From Methanobacteriota archaeon (GTDB lineage Archaea; Halobacteriota; Halobacteria; Halobacteriales; Halalkalicoccaceae): 9,467 nucleotides of DNA. Under the pieces are notes generated by a model. The model searched no databases. It worked only from the letters and a program-made list of their open reading frames with translations, and was not told where the DNA came from. This document shows, in pieces, positions 1 to 5,312 of this stretch; the stretch's first letter is position 1; every line of letters starts with the position of its first letter. The DNA lies in the NCBI GenBank assembly GCA_022561895.1, contig JADFQH010000100.1:1-9467 (forward strand). Reading direction: 5' to 3'. Made by a program: the position numbers and the translations under genes.

Positions 1-90
1 AAGTCGGAGGGCGTGGAGTGGCATAACCAGGCCTTTCCGAGGCAGACCTACCGCCCCAGCGAGGTCCTGGCCGCGATGGGCAGGGTCCAG
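1..90 (+). other. Possible foreign fragment: DegT/DnrJ/EryC1-like aminotransferase piece
   Basis: Frame 1 on the plus strand reads without stops and contains WHNQAFPRQTYRPSEVLAAM followed by GRVQL. This resembles the segment of DegT/DnrJ/EryC1/StrS sugar aminotransferases where an (N/T)YR-x-(S/N)E-x-AA-x-G-x-x-QL pattern follows the active-site lysine region. On the opposite strand the HemC reading loses family resemblance at the same point. The simplest reading is that another genome's aminotransferase gene was joined to this contig near base 90-100. The match rests on about 30 residues recognised by eye, so it is tentative. A degenerate or frameshifted hemC end is the alternative. Confidence 0.3.
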
Positions 91-705
91 CTTGGCAAGA
101 TCGGAGAGATCCTCGGCCCACTCGTCGGGGCGGCGCTCGAACGTCGGGTCTGCGTCGTTTTCGCTGTTCGCTTTTCGCTCCTCGTCCGCGGCCACTCGCC
201 GGTCGTACTTTTCATTGAGCGATTTCGACAGCAGCTTCTCGACGCGGGTATCGACGTTGCCCCGGAGTGGTTCAACAGTTATATCGGGTCGTTGTGCAAG
301 CAGCTGTGCACCCCGCCGAAGACTGCCGGTTCCGACCGTCGCGCCCTCGGGAAGCTCTTCTATGGTTTTTCCCTCGGGGGTTACGAGCCGGTCGCCCGCG
401 GAAGCGCGTTCCGGGACGGCAGCGACGATGAGCTGTGAATCCTCGGTCGGCATGTCCTTCATCGAGTGAATCGCGCCATCGACCTCTCCCGCAATAATTT
501 TCTCGTCGAGGCTGCGGACGAACGCGCCGGTTTTGCCGAGTCGATGAATGAGCTCGTCACGGATCTGATCGCCCGTCGTTTCTACCTCGATGAGTTCGAC
601 CTCGTGGCGACGCTCCGAGAGTTCGCGCTCGACGAGTTTCGCCTGCGCGAGCGCGAGATCCGATCCGCGCGTCGCAAGCCGGATCGGATCTGTTCGACTG
701 GTCAT
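1..705 (-). CDS. hemC: Hydroxymethylbilane synthase (porphobilinogen deaminase), 3' part missing
   Basis: This cytoplasmic tetrapyrrole enzyme joins four porphobilinogen molecules into linear hydroxymethylbilane. Reading from the ATG at 705-703, the protein begins MTSRTDPIRLATRGSDLALA, the family's N-terminal signature. It continues with VETTGDQI (41-48), LGKTGAFVR (56-64), HSMKDMPT (80-87, where D84 matches the catalytic Asp of the E. coli enzyme), GTGSLRRGAQLL (125-136; usually GTSSLRR) and PLRGNVDTRVEKLL (146-159). Residues 160-205 match the charged insertion I recall from haloarchaeal HemC. The frame stays open to base 1, but beyond residue ~205 (below base ~91) it stops looking like HemC: the expected YDAIVLA-type stretch is absent from all three minus frames. 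The C-terminal domain carrying the cofactor-binding Cys is therefore missing. I attribute this to a chimeric junction near 88-102. Identification is firm; the 3' end is not. Confidence 0.9.
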   Translation of the reverse strand, partial: MTSRTDPIRLATRGSDLALAQAKLVERELSERRHEVELIEVETTGDQIRDELIHRLGKTGAFVRSLDEKIIAGEVDGAIHSMKDMPTEDSQLIVAAVPERASAGDRLVTPEGKTIEELPEGATVGTGSLRRGAQLLAQRPDITVEPLRGNVDTRVEKLLSKSLNEKYDRRVAADEERKANSENDADPTFERRPDEWAEDLSDLAKLDPAHRGQDLAGAVGLPRKGLVMPLHALRL

Positions 706-730
706 GGTCGGGTTTCGGCCCCCGATACGG

Positions 731-737
731 ATATACT
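731..737 (-). promoter_or_regulatory. TATA-like box for hemC
   Basis: On the minus strand AGTATAT is centred about 29 bases before the hemC ATG at 705. That is the spacing expected if transcription starts at or next to the start codon, giving the leaderless mRNA common in haloarchaea. No Shine-Dalgarno sequence precedes the ATG, which agrees. The box lies in the 162-base spacer shared with the divergent regulator at 868. Confidence 0.45.
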
Positions 738-867
738 GTCGGATCTGCACCGTAGGCGGCTCTCCCGGTCGTACAGCACCACACTCCCATGATCGCTCTT
801 TTACCCGGAAAAATACATTCAACTGTCATTTACGCACCCTTATCCCGTCAGCCGTTTTGAACGATAC

Positions 868-1518
868 ATGGGAACGATCGCTGAGCTCTCGATACCGACG
901 ACGGAGTTCGCGCTGCGAGATACCCTCGTTGCTGTGCCCGACACCACGCTCGAAGTCGAGCGCGTTGCGGCCCATAGCGAGGGGCGTTTTATGCCGTTTA
1001 TCTGGGTTCGAACCGCTGATTTCGACCGGTTCGAAGAGGCTCTTGGCGAGGATCCGACCGTCGACGAGATCGAGCGCCTCTCGACGCTCGAAACCGAACG
1101 GCTCTATCGGATGGACTGGGTCGATCCGGCCCATCCGGTCCACGTGATACTGAACTGCGATTCGACGATCCTCTCTGCGACCGGTACGGAGGAGCGCTGG
1201 CGACTTCGAATTCTCTTTCCCGATCGTGAAGCGCTGTCTGCGGCTCACGACCGCTGTCATTCTTCGAATCTCGAGTTCGAGATCACGAGTATCTACGAAC
1301 TCGAGGGCGAGCGCCGCGGTCAGTACAGCCTGACGACCGAGCAGTACAGCACGCTCGTCGAAGGCGCAAAACGTGGCTACTACAACGTCCCGCGTGACGT
1401 CACGTTAGGGGAGTTTGCGGAGTCACTCGGCGTCTCCCATCAAGCACTCTCCGAACGACTGCGTCGCGGACACAGAAACCTCATCGAGTCGACGCTGTTG
1501 GATCAGCAGAAAAAATGA
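868..1518 (+). CDS. Bat-type (HTH_10) transcriptional regulator
   Basis: This is a 216-residue cytoplasmic DNA-binding protein of the haloarchaeal bacterio-opsin-activator-like group. The C-terminal HTH_10 domain spans about residues 155-210. Its family pattern is visible: LTTEQYSTLVEGAKRGYYNV, then PRDVTLGEFAESLGVSHQAL, then SERLRRGHRNL, in which the recognition helix lies. Residues 1-150 form the ligand- or signal-sensing half seen in single-domain members; no PAS or GAF motif is recognisable, and the ligand is unknown. The ATG at 868 gives a normal family length. The gene is divergent from hemC across 162 bases and converges on the PRC-barrel gene with 20 bases between stops. A role in controlling hemC is possible from position only. 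No membrane segment or signal peptide is visible. Confidence 0.85.
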   Translation: MGTIAELSIPTTEFALRDTLVAVPDTTLEVERVAAHSEGRFMPFIWVRTADFDRFEEALGEDPTVDEIERLSTLETERLYRMDWVDPAHPVHVILNCDSTILSATGTEERWRLRILFPDREALSAAHDRCHSSNLEFEITSIYELEGERRGQYSLTTEQYSTLVEGAKRGYYNVPRDVTLGEFAESLGVSHQALSERLRRGHRNLIESTLLDQQKK

Positions 1519-1538
1519 CTAACGCGTGTGTCGATGGC

Positions 1539-1928
1539 CTACCGTCGGGTGTCGTCGTCATCGTCCAGCAGTCCGTCATCGTCGTCGGACCTCATATCGT
1601 CGGTGTCCGAACCGGTAGCGCTGGTGTCGCTGGTGTCTGCGGTTCCGGTCGTTCCGGCCGTACCGGCTCCGCCAGCACCACTCGGGGAGGACGACCCGAG
1701 ATGGACCTCGTCGTCGGTTACTGAAGCGACCGACTCCTCCTGTAGTGGGTAGGTGTCCTCGTCGTCGCTGTCGCCCCAACCGAGTGTCGATTTAATCGAG
1801 TCCGTCAGCCCCGGATCGGGGTTGACGTGGGCGGTTCCGTGTTCGACCGTGGCGACCATACCGACCTCCTCGCCCTCGTCGTTGACAACGGTCTTACCCT
1901 CGTCGTCCTCGGTGAATGTGTGTGCCAT
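1539..1928 (-). CDS. PRC-barrel domain protein with acidic low-complexity tail
   Basis: This 129-residue protein begins MAHTFTEDDEGKTVVNDEGE and continues EVGMVATVEHGTAHVNPDPG. That is the pattern of small haloarchaeal PRC-barrel proteins (residues ~4-79): a conserved 'G..V....G..vG.V..v..g.a.V.p' strand series, then a VASVTDDEVHLG closing strand at 69-78. Residues 80-129 are Ser/Gly/Ala/Thr followed by Asp runs, typical of a disordered haloarchaeal tail and probably not folded. PRC barrels are small beta domains used in RNA-processing factors and photosynthetic reaction centres; stand-alone haloarchaeal members have no settled function. The gene converges on the Bat-type regulator. No Shine-Dalgarno site is seen, while a TATA box lies about 60 bases upstream, implying a short leader. 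Confidence 0.8.
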   Translation of the reverse strand: MAHTFTEDDEGKTVVNDEGEEVGMVATVEHGTAHVNPDPGLTDSIKSTLGWGDSDDEDTYPLQEESVASVTDDEVHLGSSSPSGAGGAGTAGTTGTADTSDTSATGSDTDDMRSDDDDGLLDDDDDTRR

Positions 1929-1984
1929 CGCAACAACTGATAGATCAGGATTACTCTTCGTGGCGGCGCTTGCATTAGCAAATG

Positions 1985-1991
1985 ATTTATA
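1985..1991 (-). promoter_or_regulatory. TATA box upstream of the PRC-barrel gene
   Basis: The minus strand reads TATAAAT here, a good archaeal TATA element, centred about 60 bases before the ATG at 1928. It partly overlaps the 10-base palindrome ATATGCATAT at 1989-1998. The predicted start of transcription, about 25 bases downstream, would leave a leader of roughly 35 bases. Confidence 0.5.
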
Positions 1992-2053
1992 TGCATATCG
2001 CCGAACTGTCGGAACCGATAGGAACTCTCATCTCTCAACCGAACAGCTCTCTC

Positions 2054-2059
2054 TTTAAA
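2054..2059 (+). promoter_or_regulatory. TATA-like element facing the hairpin array
   Basis: TTTAAA on the plus strand fits the haloarchaeal TATA consensus. A start about 25 bases downstream (~2083) would fall just before the first hairpin at 2105-2125. It would drive a transcript through the whole array to the element-like end at 2520. The element is flanked by CTCTC and GAGAG (2049-2053 / 2064-2068), a short inverted repeat that could instead be an element end. This is prediction only. Confidence 0.3.
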
Positions 2060-2219
2060 CAGCGAGAGAATTCCGTCCTGAGGCCGTATGGCCGAAAGGG
2101 CGTCGCCAGAACCGTCGGTTCTGGCTGCCAACCAGAAGCCTCCGGCTTCTGAGGACGGGCGTGAATCGCGTACGCTTTATCGTCCGTTTGACCGCACTCG
2201 GAAGTGATACGGTCTGTGA

Positions 2220-2237
2220 CCGTATCGGCCGATACGG
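2220..2237. repeat. 18-base perfect palindrome
   Basis: CCGTATCGGCCGATACGG is identical on both strands. Its left half also pairs with GATACGG at 2206-2212, so the same bases can join either of two mutually exclusive hairpins. It could be a dimeric-protein site or a conformational switch in an RNA. Confidence 0.8.
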
Positions 2238-2443
2238 GACCACTTCGACCGGTTCCCCGCCGGTTGACGACCGAGGTGAGAGCCGTCCTGCAAAATCGGA
2301 CGGCGATGACATGTCGGCCGATGGGAGTGTCCGCGACAGCACCGCGGGGCACTCTCGACCGAGGCCAGACCTTGCCGTCCGAGGTCGGGAGAACGACGCC
2401 CCGGAACCTCCCCGGTTCGCCGGGTTCCTGCTGTGCAGGAAGC

Positions 2444-2509
2444 CCCGCCATCGACGGCGCAAGCGCCGTCTGCTTGAGGGAGCTTCGGTCCCTCTCCGTT
2501 TACGGCGGG
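2444..2509 (+). repeat. Three-way-junction inverted repeat at the element's right end
   Basis: An outer stem CCCGCC/GGCGGG (2444-2449 with 2504-2509) encloses two hairpins: GACGGCG-CAAG-CGCCGTC (2453-2470) and GAGGGA/TCCCTC (2476-2481 with 2489-2494, TTC within the loop). TTTAC sits just before the closing strand. All pairings are perfect, so the branched fold is strongly supported by sequence. It would form in RNA or in single-stranded DNA. Confidence 0.7.
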
Positions 2510-2517
2510 CGAGGATG

Positions 2518-3153
2518 TCACAGACCTCGTCGCAGGAGATAGTACGCCGCTACCGGCGGCTGGAGCACGGTAACGAGGAGGCTCACGAAGGCAAGCGCGA
2601 GATACAGTGCGGGGTTCGGTCGCCATCCCTTTCGAGAGCTGTTTCGAACGTAGATCGCATCCCGATAGATGCCAACGGGGAACGCAGCGAGGGTGATCCC
2701 GCTTACGAGCGCTGGTGCAGCGAGAATCGCCGGCGGCAACGAGAGCAGATAGGTCAGTGAGACGACGACGATGCCCGAAATCGCACCGCCGAGCGAGGCG
2801 GCGACGAGGACCCACCAGCCGTCCCAACTGGGCGCGAGAGAGATGCGCTCGTGGCGTCGGTACAGATACAACAGCCCGAAAACGGGCGCGGAGACGAAAA
2901 ACGCCCCGAGCGCGTAGGCGGGACCGTTGGGCCGCCACAGCCGCTTCGCGCGTAGGCCCCGTGCATCGAAAAGTACACAGACCGGTACGCCGACCCGGAT
3001 CGCGAGTCCGCCGACGGTCGCAACCGAAAAAAGCAGCTGACCGACGAGCGGGTCGGGGTGGTTCTGCAACAAGCCGACGATCCCCACCCCGATCACGGGC
3101 GGGAGCGCGAACAGCAGCGTTTCGAGGAGTCCGTACCAGAACCCACGAACCAT
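2518..3153 (-). CDS. Haloarchaeal six-helix membrane protein with internal duplication, function unknown
   Basis: This 211-residue hydrophobic protein has about six membrane segments (roughly 8-29, 38-62, 77-98, 112-136, 139-162, 181-207). I do not recognise a characterised family. Two copies of one pattern are visible: a Pro-Val pair and an Asp (P57/V58 and D63; P159/V160 and D165), then WRPN (73-76; 177-180), a membrane helix, and Tyr-Leu ending in Arg-Arg (YLYRR 96-100; YYLLRR 204-209). The ATG at 3153 directly follows the hemL stop (TAG|ATG, no spacer), so translation is probably coupled to hemL. The stop codon (TGA, 2520-2518) lies in the GAGGATGTCA end of the hairpin-rich element, so the original C-terminus may have been slightly longer. 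The operon position suggests, but does not show, a link to hemL. Confidence 0.75.
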   Translation of the reverse strand: MVRGFWYGLLETLLFALPPVIGVGIVGLLQNHPDPLVGQLLFSVATVGGLAIRVGVPVCVLFDARGLRAKRLWRPNGPAYALGAFFVSAPVFGLLYLYRRHERISLAPSWDGWWVLVAASLGGAISGIVVVSLTYLLSLPPAILAAPALVSGITLAAFPVGIYRDAIYVRNSSRKGWRPNPALYLALAFVSLLVTVLQPPVAAYYLLRRGL

Positions 3154-4494
3154 CTACAGGGCGTGCTTGTAGGCTTCGAGCGTCTTCTCTACGTCTTCCT
3201 CGGTGTGGGCGACGCTTACGAACTGAGCTTCGAACTGGTTCTGACTGAGGAAGACGCCCTGATCGCGCATGGCGGGCCACAGCAGCCGGTTCCAGCGCTC
3301 GACCTCCGCACTCGCGACGTCCGCGCCCGTCTTGGGGCAGTGCGTGTAGCGCGCACAGTCGGTGCGCTGCTCGCAGCCCGCCTCGCAGTGGCTTTCGGCC
3401 TCGACGGGCGTCTCGCGCGTGAAGATCACCTTAAATAAACTATCGGTTCCGACGACGGTGTACTCGGGGGCCTGATCCGCACAGATGTCGGTCAGCCCCC
3501 TCCTGAGAGCGTCCCCGAGTTCGTTGACGTGGTCGTAGACGTCGTTTTCGGCGGCGTACGTTAGGGTTTCGAGCCCCGCGGCCATCGTCACCGGGTGGCC
3601 AGAGCACGTACCGGCCTGAAACACGTCGCCCGAGGGGGTAAACGACTCGATAATCTCGGCGCGCCCGCCAATCGCTCCCACCGGAAAGCCGCCGCCGATG
3701 ATCTTGCCGAACGTCGTGATATCGGGGGTGATATCGAACTTCCCCTGCGCGCAGGCCAGCCCGCCCACTCGAAAGCCGGTGATGACTTCGTCGAAAACGA
3801 GGAGCGAGCCGTGTTCGCGCGTGAGCTTTCGCAGTGTCTCGTGGTAGCCATCCACTGGTGAAACGATCCCCTTGTTCGCCAGGATCGGCTCGACCAACAC
3901 GCCCGCGATCTCGTCGCCCTTCTCCTCGAAGACCCGCTCGATCGCCTCGGTGTCGTTGAACGGGACCGGAATCGTGTGGTCGGTAAACGAGCGGGGGACG
4001 CCGTTCGAACTCGGTTTCGGCTCACTGGAATCACCCTCGACCAGCGTGGACTCCTGTGCGCCGTGGTAGCCCCCCTGCATAACGACGATCTTTTTCCTCC
4101 CCGTGTAGCCCCGCGCCAGCCGGACGGCGGAGACCGTCGCCTCGGTCCCCGAGTTCACGAATCTAATCTTCTCGACGCTCGGAACGTGGCGAGCAACGAA
4201 CTCCGCGAGATCGACCTCGATCTCTGTCGGAGTGCCGTACATCGGGCCGGCGCTCGCGTGTTTCTGGATCGCTGATTCGACCTGTTGAGGCAGGTCGTGG
4301 CCCAAAAGCAGCGGCCCGAGCCCCATCACCCAGTCGATGTAGCGATTGCCGTCGGCGTCGATGACGTGGCCGGCGTCGCCGCGCTCGACGAAGAAGGGGT
4401 AGGGTTGGATCGCCGCTCTGACTGGTGAGTTGACGCCGCCCGGCAGCACGGAAAGCGCCCGGTCGTACAGCTCCCGCGAGTTCTCTGTGTTCAT
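3154..4494 (-). CDS. hemL: Glutamate-1-semialdehyde 2,1-aminomutase
   Basis: This PLP-dependent enzyme converts glutamate-1-semialdehyde to 5-aminolevulinate, the last step of the C5 route into haem, sirohaem and cobalamin. All 446 residues are present. Motifs include LPGGVNSPVRA (17-27), DADGNRYIDW (46-55), NSGTEATVSAVRLAR (114-128), FDEVITGFRVG (234-244) and TFGKIIGGGFPVGAIGG (261-277), where K264 is the PLP Schiff-base lysine. Near the C-terminus is an insertion with four cysteines (C370, C374, C380, C386; spacing CX3CX5CX5C), which bacterial enzymes lack and which I recall from haloarchaeal HemL. A GGAG at 4505-4502 lies seven bases before the ATG. The gene lies 25 bases after the ModE-type gene and directly before the membrane-protein gene, suggesting a three-gene transcript. 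It is complete and its identification is firm. Confidence 0.97.
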   Translation of the reverse strand: MNTENSRELYDRALSVLPGGVNSPVRAAIQPYPFFVERGDAGHVIDADGNRYIDWVMGLGPLLLGHDLPQQVESAIQKHASAGPMYGTPTEIEVDLAEFVARHVPSVEKIRFVNSGTEATVSAVRLARGYTGRKKIVVMQGGYHGAQESTLVEGDSSEPKPSSNGVPRSFTDHTIPVPFNDTEAIERVFEEKGDEIAGVLVEPILANKGIVSPVDGYHETLRKLTREHGSLLVFDEVITGFRVGGLACAQGKFDITPDITTFGKIIGGGFPVGAIGGRAEIIESFTPSGDVFQAGTCSGHPVTMAAGLETLTYAAENDVYDHVNELGDALRRGLTDICADQAPEYTVVGTDSLFKVIFTRETPVEAESHCEAGCEQRTDCARYTHCPKTGADVASAEVERWNRLLWPAMRDQGVFLSQNQFEAQFVSVAHTEEDVEKTLEAYKHAL

Positions 4495-4515
4495 ACTCCC
4501 ACTCCGGGTTCGGGA

Positions 4516-4524
4516 CTAATTAAT
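4516..4524 (-). promoter_or_regulatory. AT-rich TATA-like element before hemL
   Basis: The minus strand reads ATTAATTAG in otherwise GC-rich DNA, centred about 26 bases before the hemL ATG. It overlaps the stop codon of the upstream ModE-type gene (4522-4520). It could give hemL its own nearly leaderless transcript in addition to read-through from upstream. The GGAG before the start argues that some transcripts carry a leader. Confidence 0.35.
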
Positions 4525-5227
4525 CGGGGTGGGTCGGCGTCGCCCGCGTAGCCGTTGCCTTGAACGAGGTCACGACCTCGCGACCGGGTTCGAGATCGAG
4601 CCGATCGACGCTTTCAAGCGTGACGAGCGTTCGAAGCGGCGTTTCGGCCTCGATCTCCACCTCGACCTTCGCGACCGCCTCGCCGCGTTCCACGCTCGAA
4701 ACAGTTCCCTCGAAACGGTTTCGCGCGCTCGTTTCGTCTGGAGCCGGGGTTTCCTCCGGCGGAGTGAGCGTAACGGCGTCGGAGCGAACCGTCACCTCGA
4801 CCGCCTCGCCCTCGGACGGGACGAGCGCCCGGATCCGGCCGAACCCGCACTCGACGACGCCGAGTTCGCCGTTGCGTTCGAGGATGCGGCCCGAAAAGAC
4901 GCTCTCCTCGACGCTTGCCAGCCCGGCGGCTGCGGTTTCGAGGCGCTCGAATCGGGCGAGTAGCCGTCGTGCCTCGTCGGTGAGTCGGCTGCCCCCGCCG
5001 CCGCTCCCGCCACGCTGGCGCTCGACCAGCGGGCCGAGGGACTCTTCTAACTCGACCACGCGGCGCTGGGCGTGGGCGTAAGATCGTCCTAACGCGCCGG
5101 CGGCGGCGTGAATCGAGCCGCGTTCGGAGATCGCGTCGAGTAGCTCGATGTCCCGCTCGGTGACGGTCGTTTCACCGACCTCAAGACTCGTTTCGACGGC
5201 CCCTCGAAGCTCCTCGGGTTCGGCCAT
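4520..5227 (-). CDS. ModE-type regulator: winged HTH plus two TOBE (molybdate/tungstate-binding) domains
   Basis: This 235-residue cytoplasmic regulator probably binds DNA according to molybdate or tungstate level. Residues ~24-98 form a ModE/LysR-like winged helix: TERDIELLDAISERGSIHAA, then AGALGRSYAHAQRRVVELEE, with a glycine-rich wing (QRGGSGGGGSRLT, 71-83). Two TOBE/Mop-like segments follow. Residues ~106-155 begin SVEESVFSGRILERNGELGV. Residues ~169-229 begin RNRFEGTVSSVERGEAVAKV and end DRLDLEPGREVVTSFKATAT, the usual TOBE close. TOBE domains bind oxyanions at dimer interfaces. The tupABC importer, an obvious target, lies just beyond the lipoprotein gene. The gene is divergent from that lipoprotein gene (85-base spacer) and 25 bases ahead of hemL. 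The ATG at 5227 gives an ~20-residue extension before the HTH; an internal start is possible but less likely. Confidence 0.85.
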   Translation of the reverse strand: MAEPEELRGAVETSLEVGETTVTERDIELLDAISERGSIHAAAGALGRSYAHAQRRVVELEESLGPLVERQRGGSGGGGSRLTDEARRLLARFERLETAAAGLASVEESVFSGRILERNGELGVVECGFGRIRALVPSEGEAVEVTVRSDAVTLTPPEETPAPDETSARNRFEGTVSSVERGEAVAKVEVEIEAETPLRTLVTLESVDRLDLEPGREVVTSFKATATRATPTHPD

Positions 5228-5281
5228 CCTCGTTCAGGAGAACTGCCGGAAAGATCAATCCAGCGGTGGTCGCTCGCAGAA

Positions 5282-5287
5282 AGTATT
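5282..5287 (+). promoter_or_regulatory. Possible TATA-like box for the lipoprotein gene
   Basis: AGTATT within AAAGTATTTGC lies about 28 bases before the ATG at 5313, the right distance for a leaderless transcript. A second AT-rich run, TGTATAATATC (about 5297-5307), is too close to serve that start. The 85-base spacer also has to hold the promoter of the divergent ModE-type gene, for which I see no clear TATA box. Confidence 0.3.
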
Positions 5288-5312
5288 TGCCGATGTATGT
5301 ATAATATCAGAT

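Larger units (their letters stand above)
2082..2521 (+). mobile_element. Hairpin-rich non-autonomous element or omega-RNA-like remnant with IS200/IS605-type right end
   Basis: No protein-coding gene is convincing here. The plus strand holds a series of perfect hairpins with short loops: 2105-2125 (9 bp, GTC loop), 2133-2151 (8 bp, TCC loop), 2206-2226 (9 bp, TGT loop), 2245-2267 (8 bp with one G-T), 2282-2304 (7 bp), 2325-2354 (5+5 bp with an internal loop), 2411-2424 (5 bp, TTCG loop), 2425-2441 (7 bp, TGT loop), and a terminal branched structure at 2444-2509. It closes GGCGGGCGAGGATGTCA, after GAAGCCCCGCC at 2439-2449. This closely resembles the right ends of archaeal IS200/IS605/IS1341 elements as I remember them (GAAGCCCxxx...GGGAGGATGTCA). 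There is no tnpA or tnpB. Haloarchaea carry short palindrome-associated elements (PATEs) related to such transposons, the nearest known category. The left boundary is uncertain (2040-2105). Confidence 0.5.

Noticed and set aside
590..1147. A 185-codon plus-strand frame spanning the hemC start and the regulator
   Set aside because: It overlaps two recognised genes in the wrong frame and is Ser/Arg-rich, with no family signal.
1515..1752. Ser/Val-rich plus-strand frames over the PRC-barrel gene, which look like tandem repeats
   Set aside because: They are antisense to the Gly/Ala/Thr/Asp-rich tail of the PRC-barrel protein. The repetitiveness comes from GTC/GAC codons.
2100..2520. RNase P RNA or SRP (7S) RNA as the structured RNA here
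   Set aside because: The conserved RNase P GAGGAAAGUCC-type core and the SRP helix-8 GGAAG/AGCAG signature are not visible on either strand.
2100..2520. Direct remnant of a tnpB reading frame
   Set aside because: None of the plus-strand frames shows the TnpB zinc-finger (CXXC) or RuvC-like motifs, and one frame is broken by stops near 2150. Only the end structure resembles the IS family.
2161..2760. A 199-codon plus-strand open frame across the hairpin array and the membrane-protein gene
   Set aside because: Its sequence is Arg-rich and has no family resemblance. It runs through GC-rich palindromes and antisense to a well-supported membrane protein, so it is open by composition only.
2177..3280. 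A 367-codon minus-strand open frame
   Set aside because: It overlaps hemL and the membrane-protein gene in another frame and has the Arg/Pro-rich, non-acidic composition of shadow frames in GC-rich DNA.
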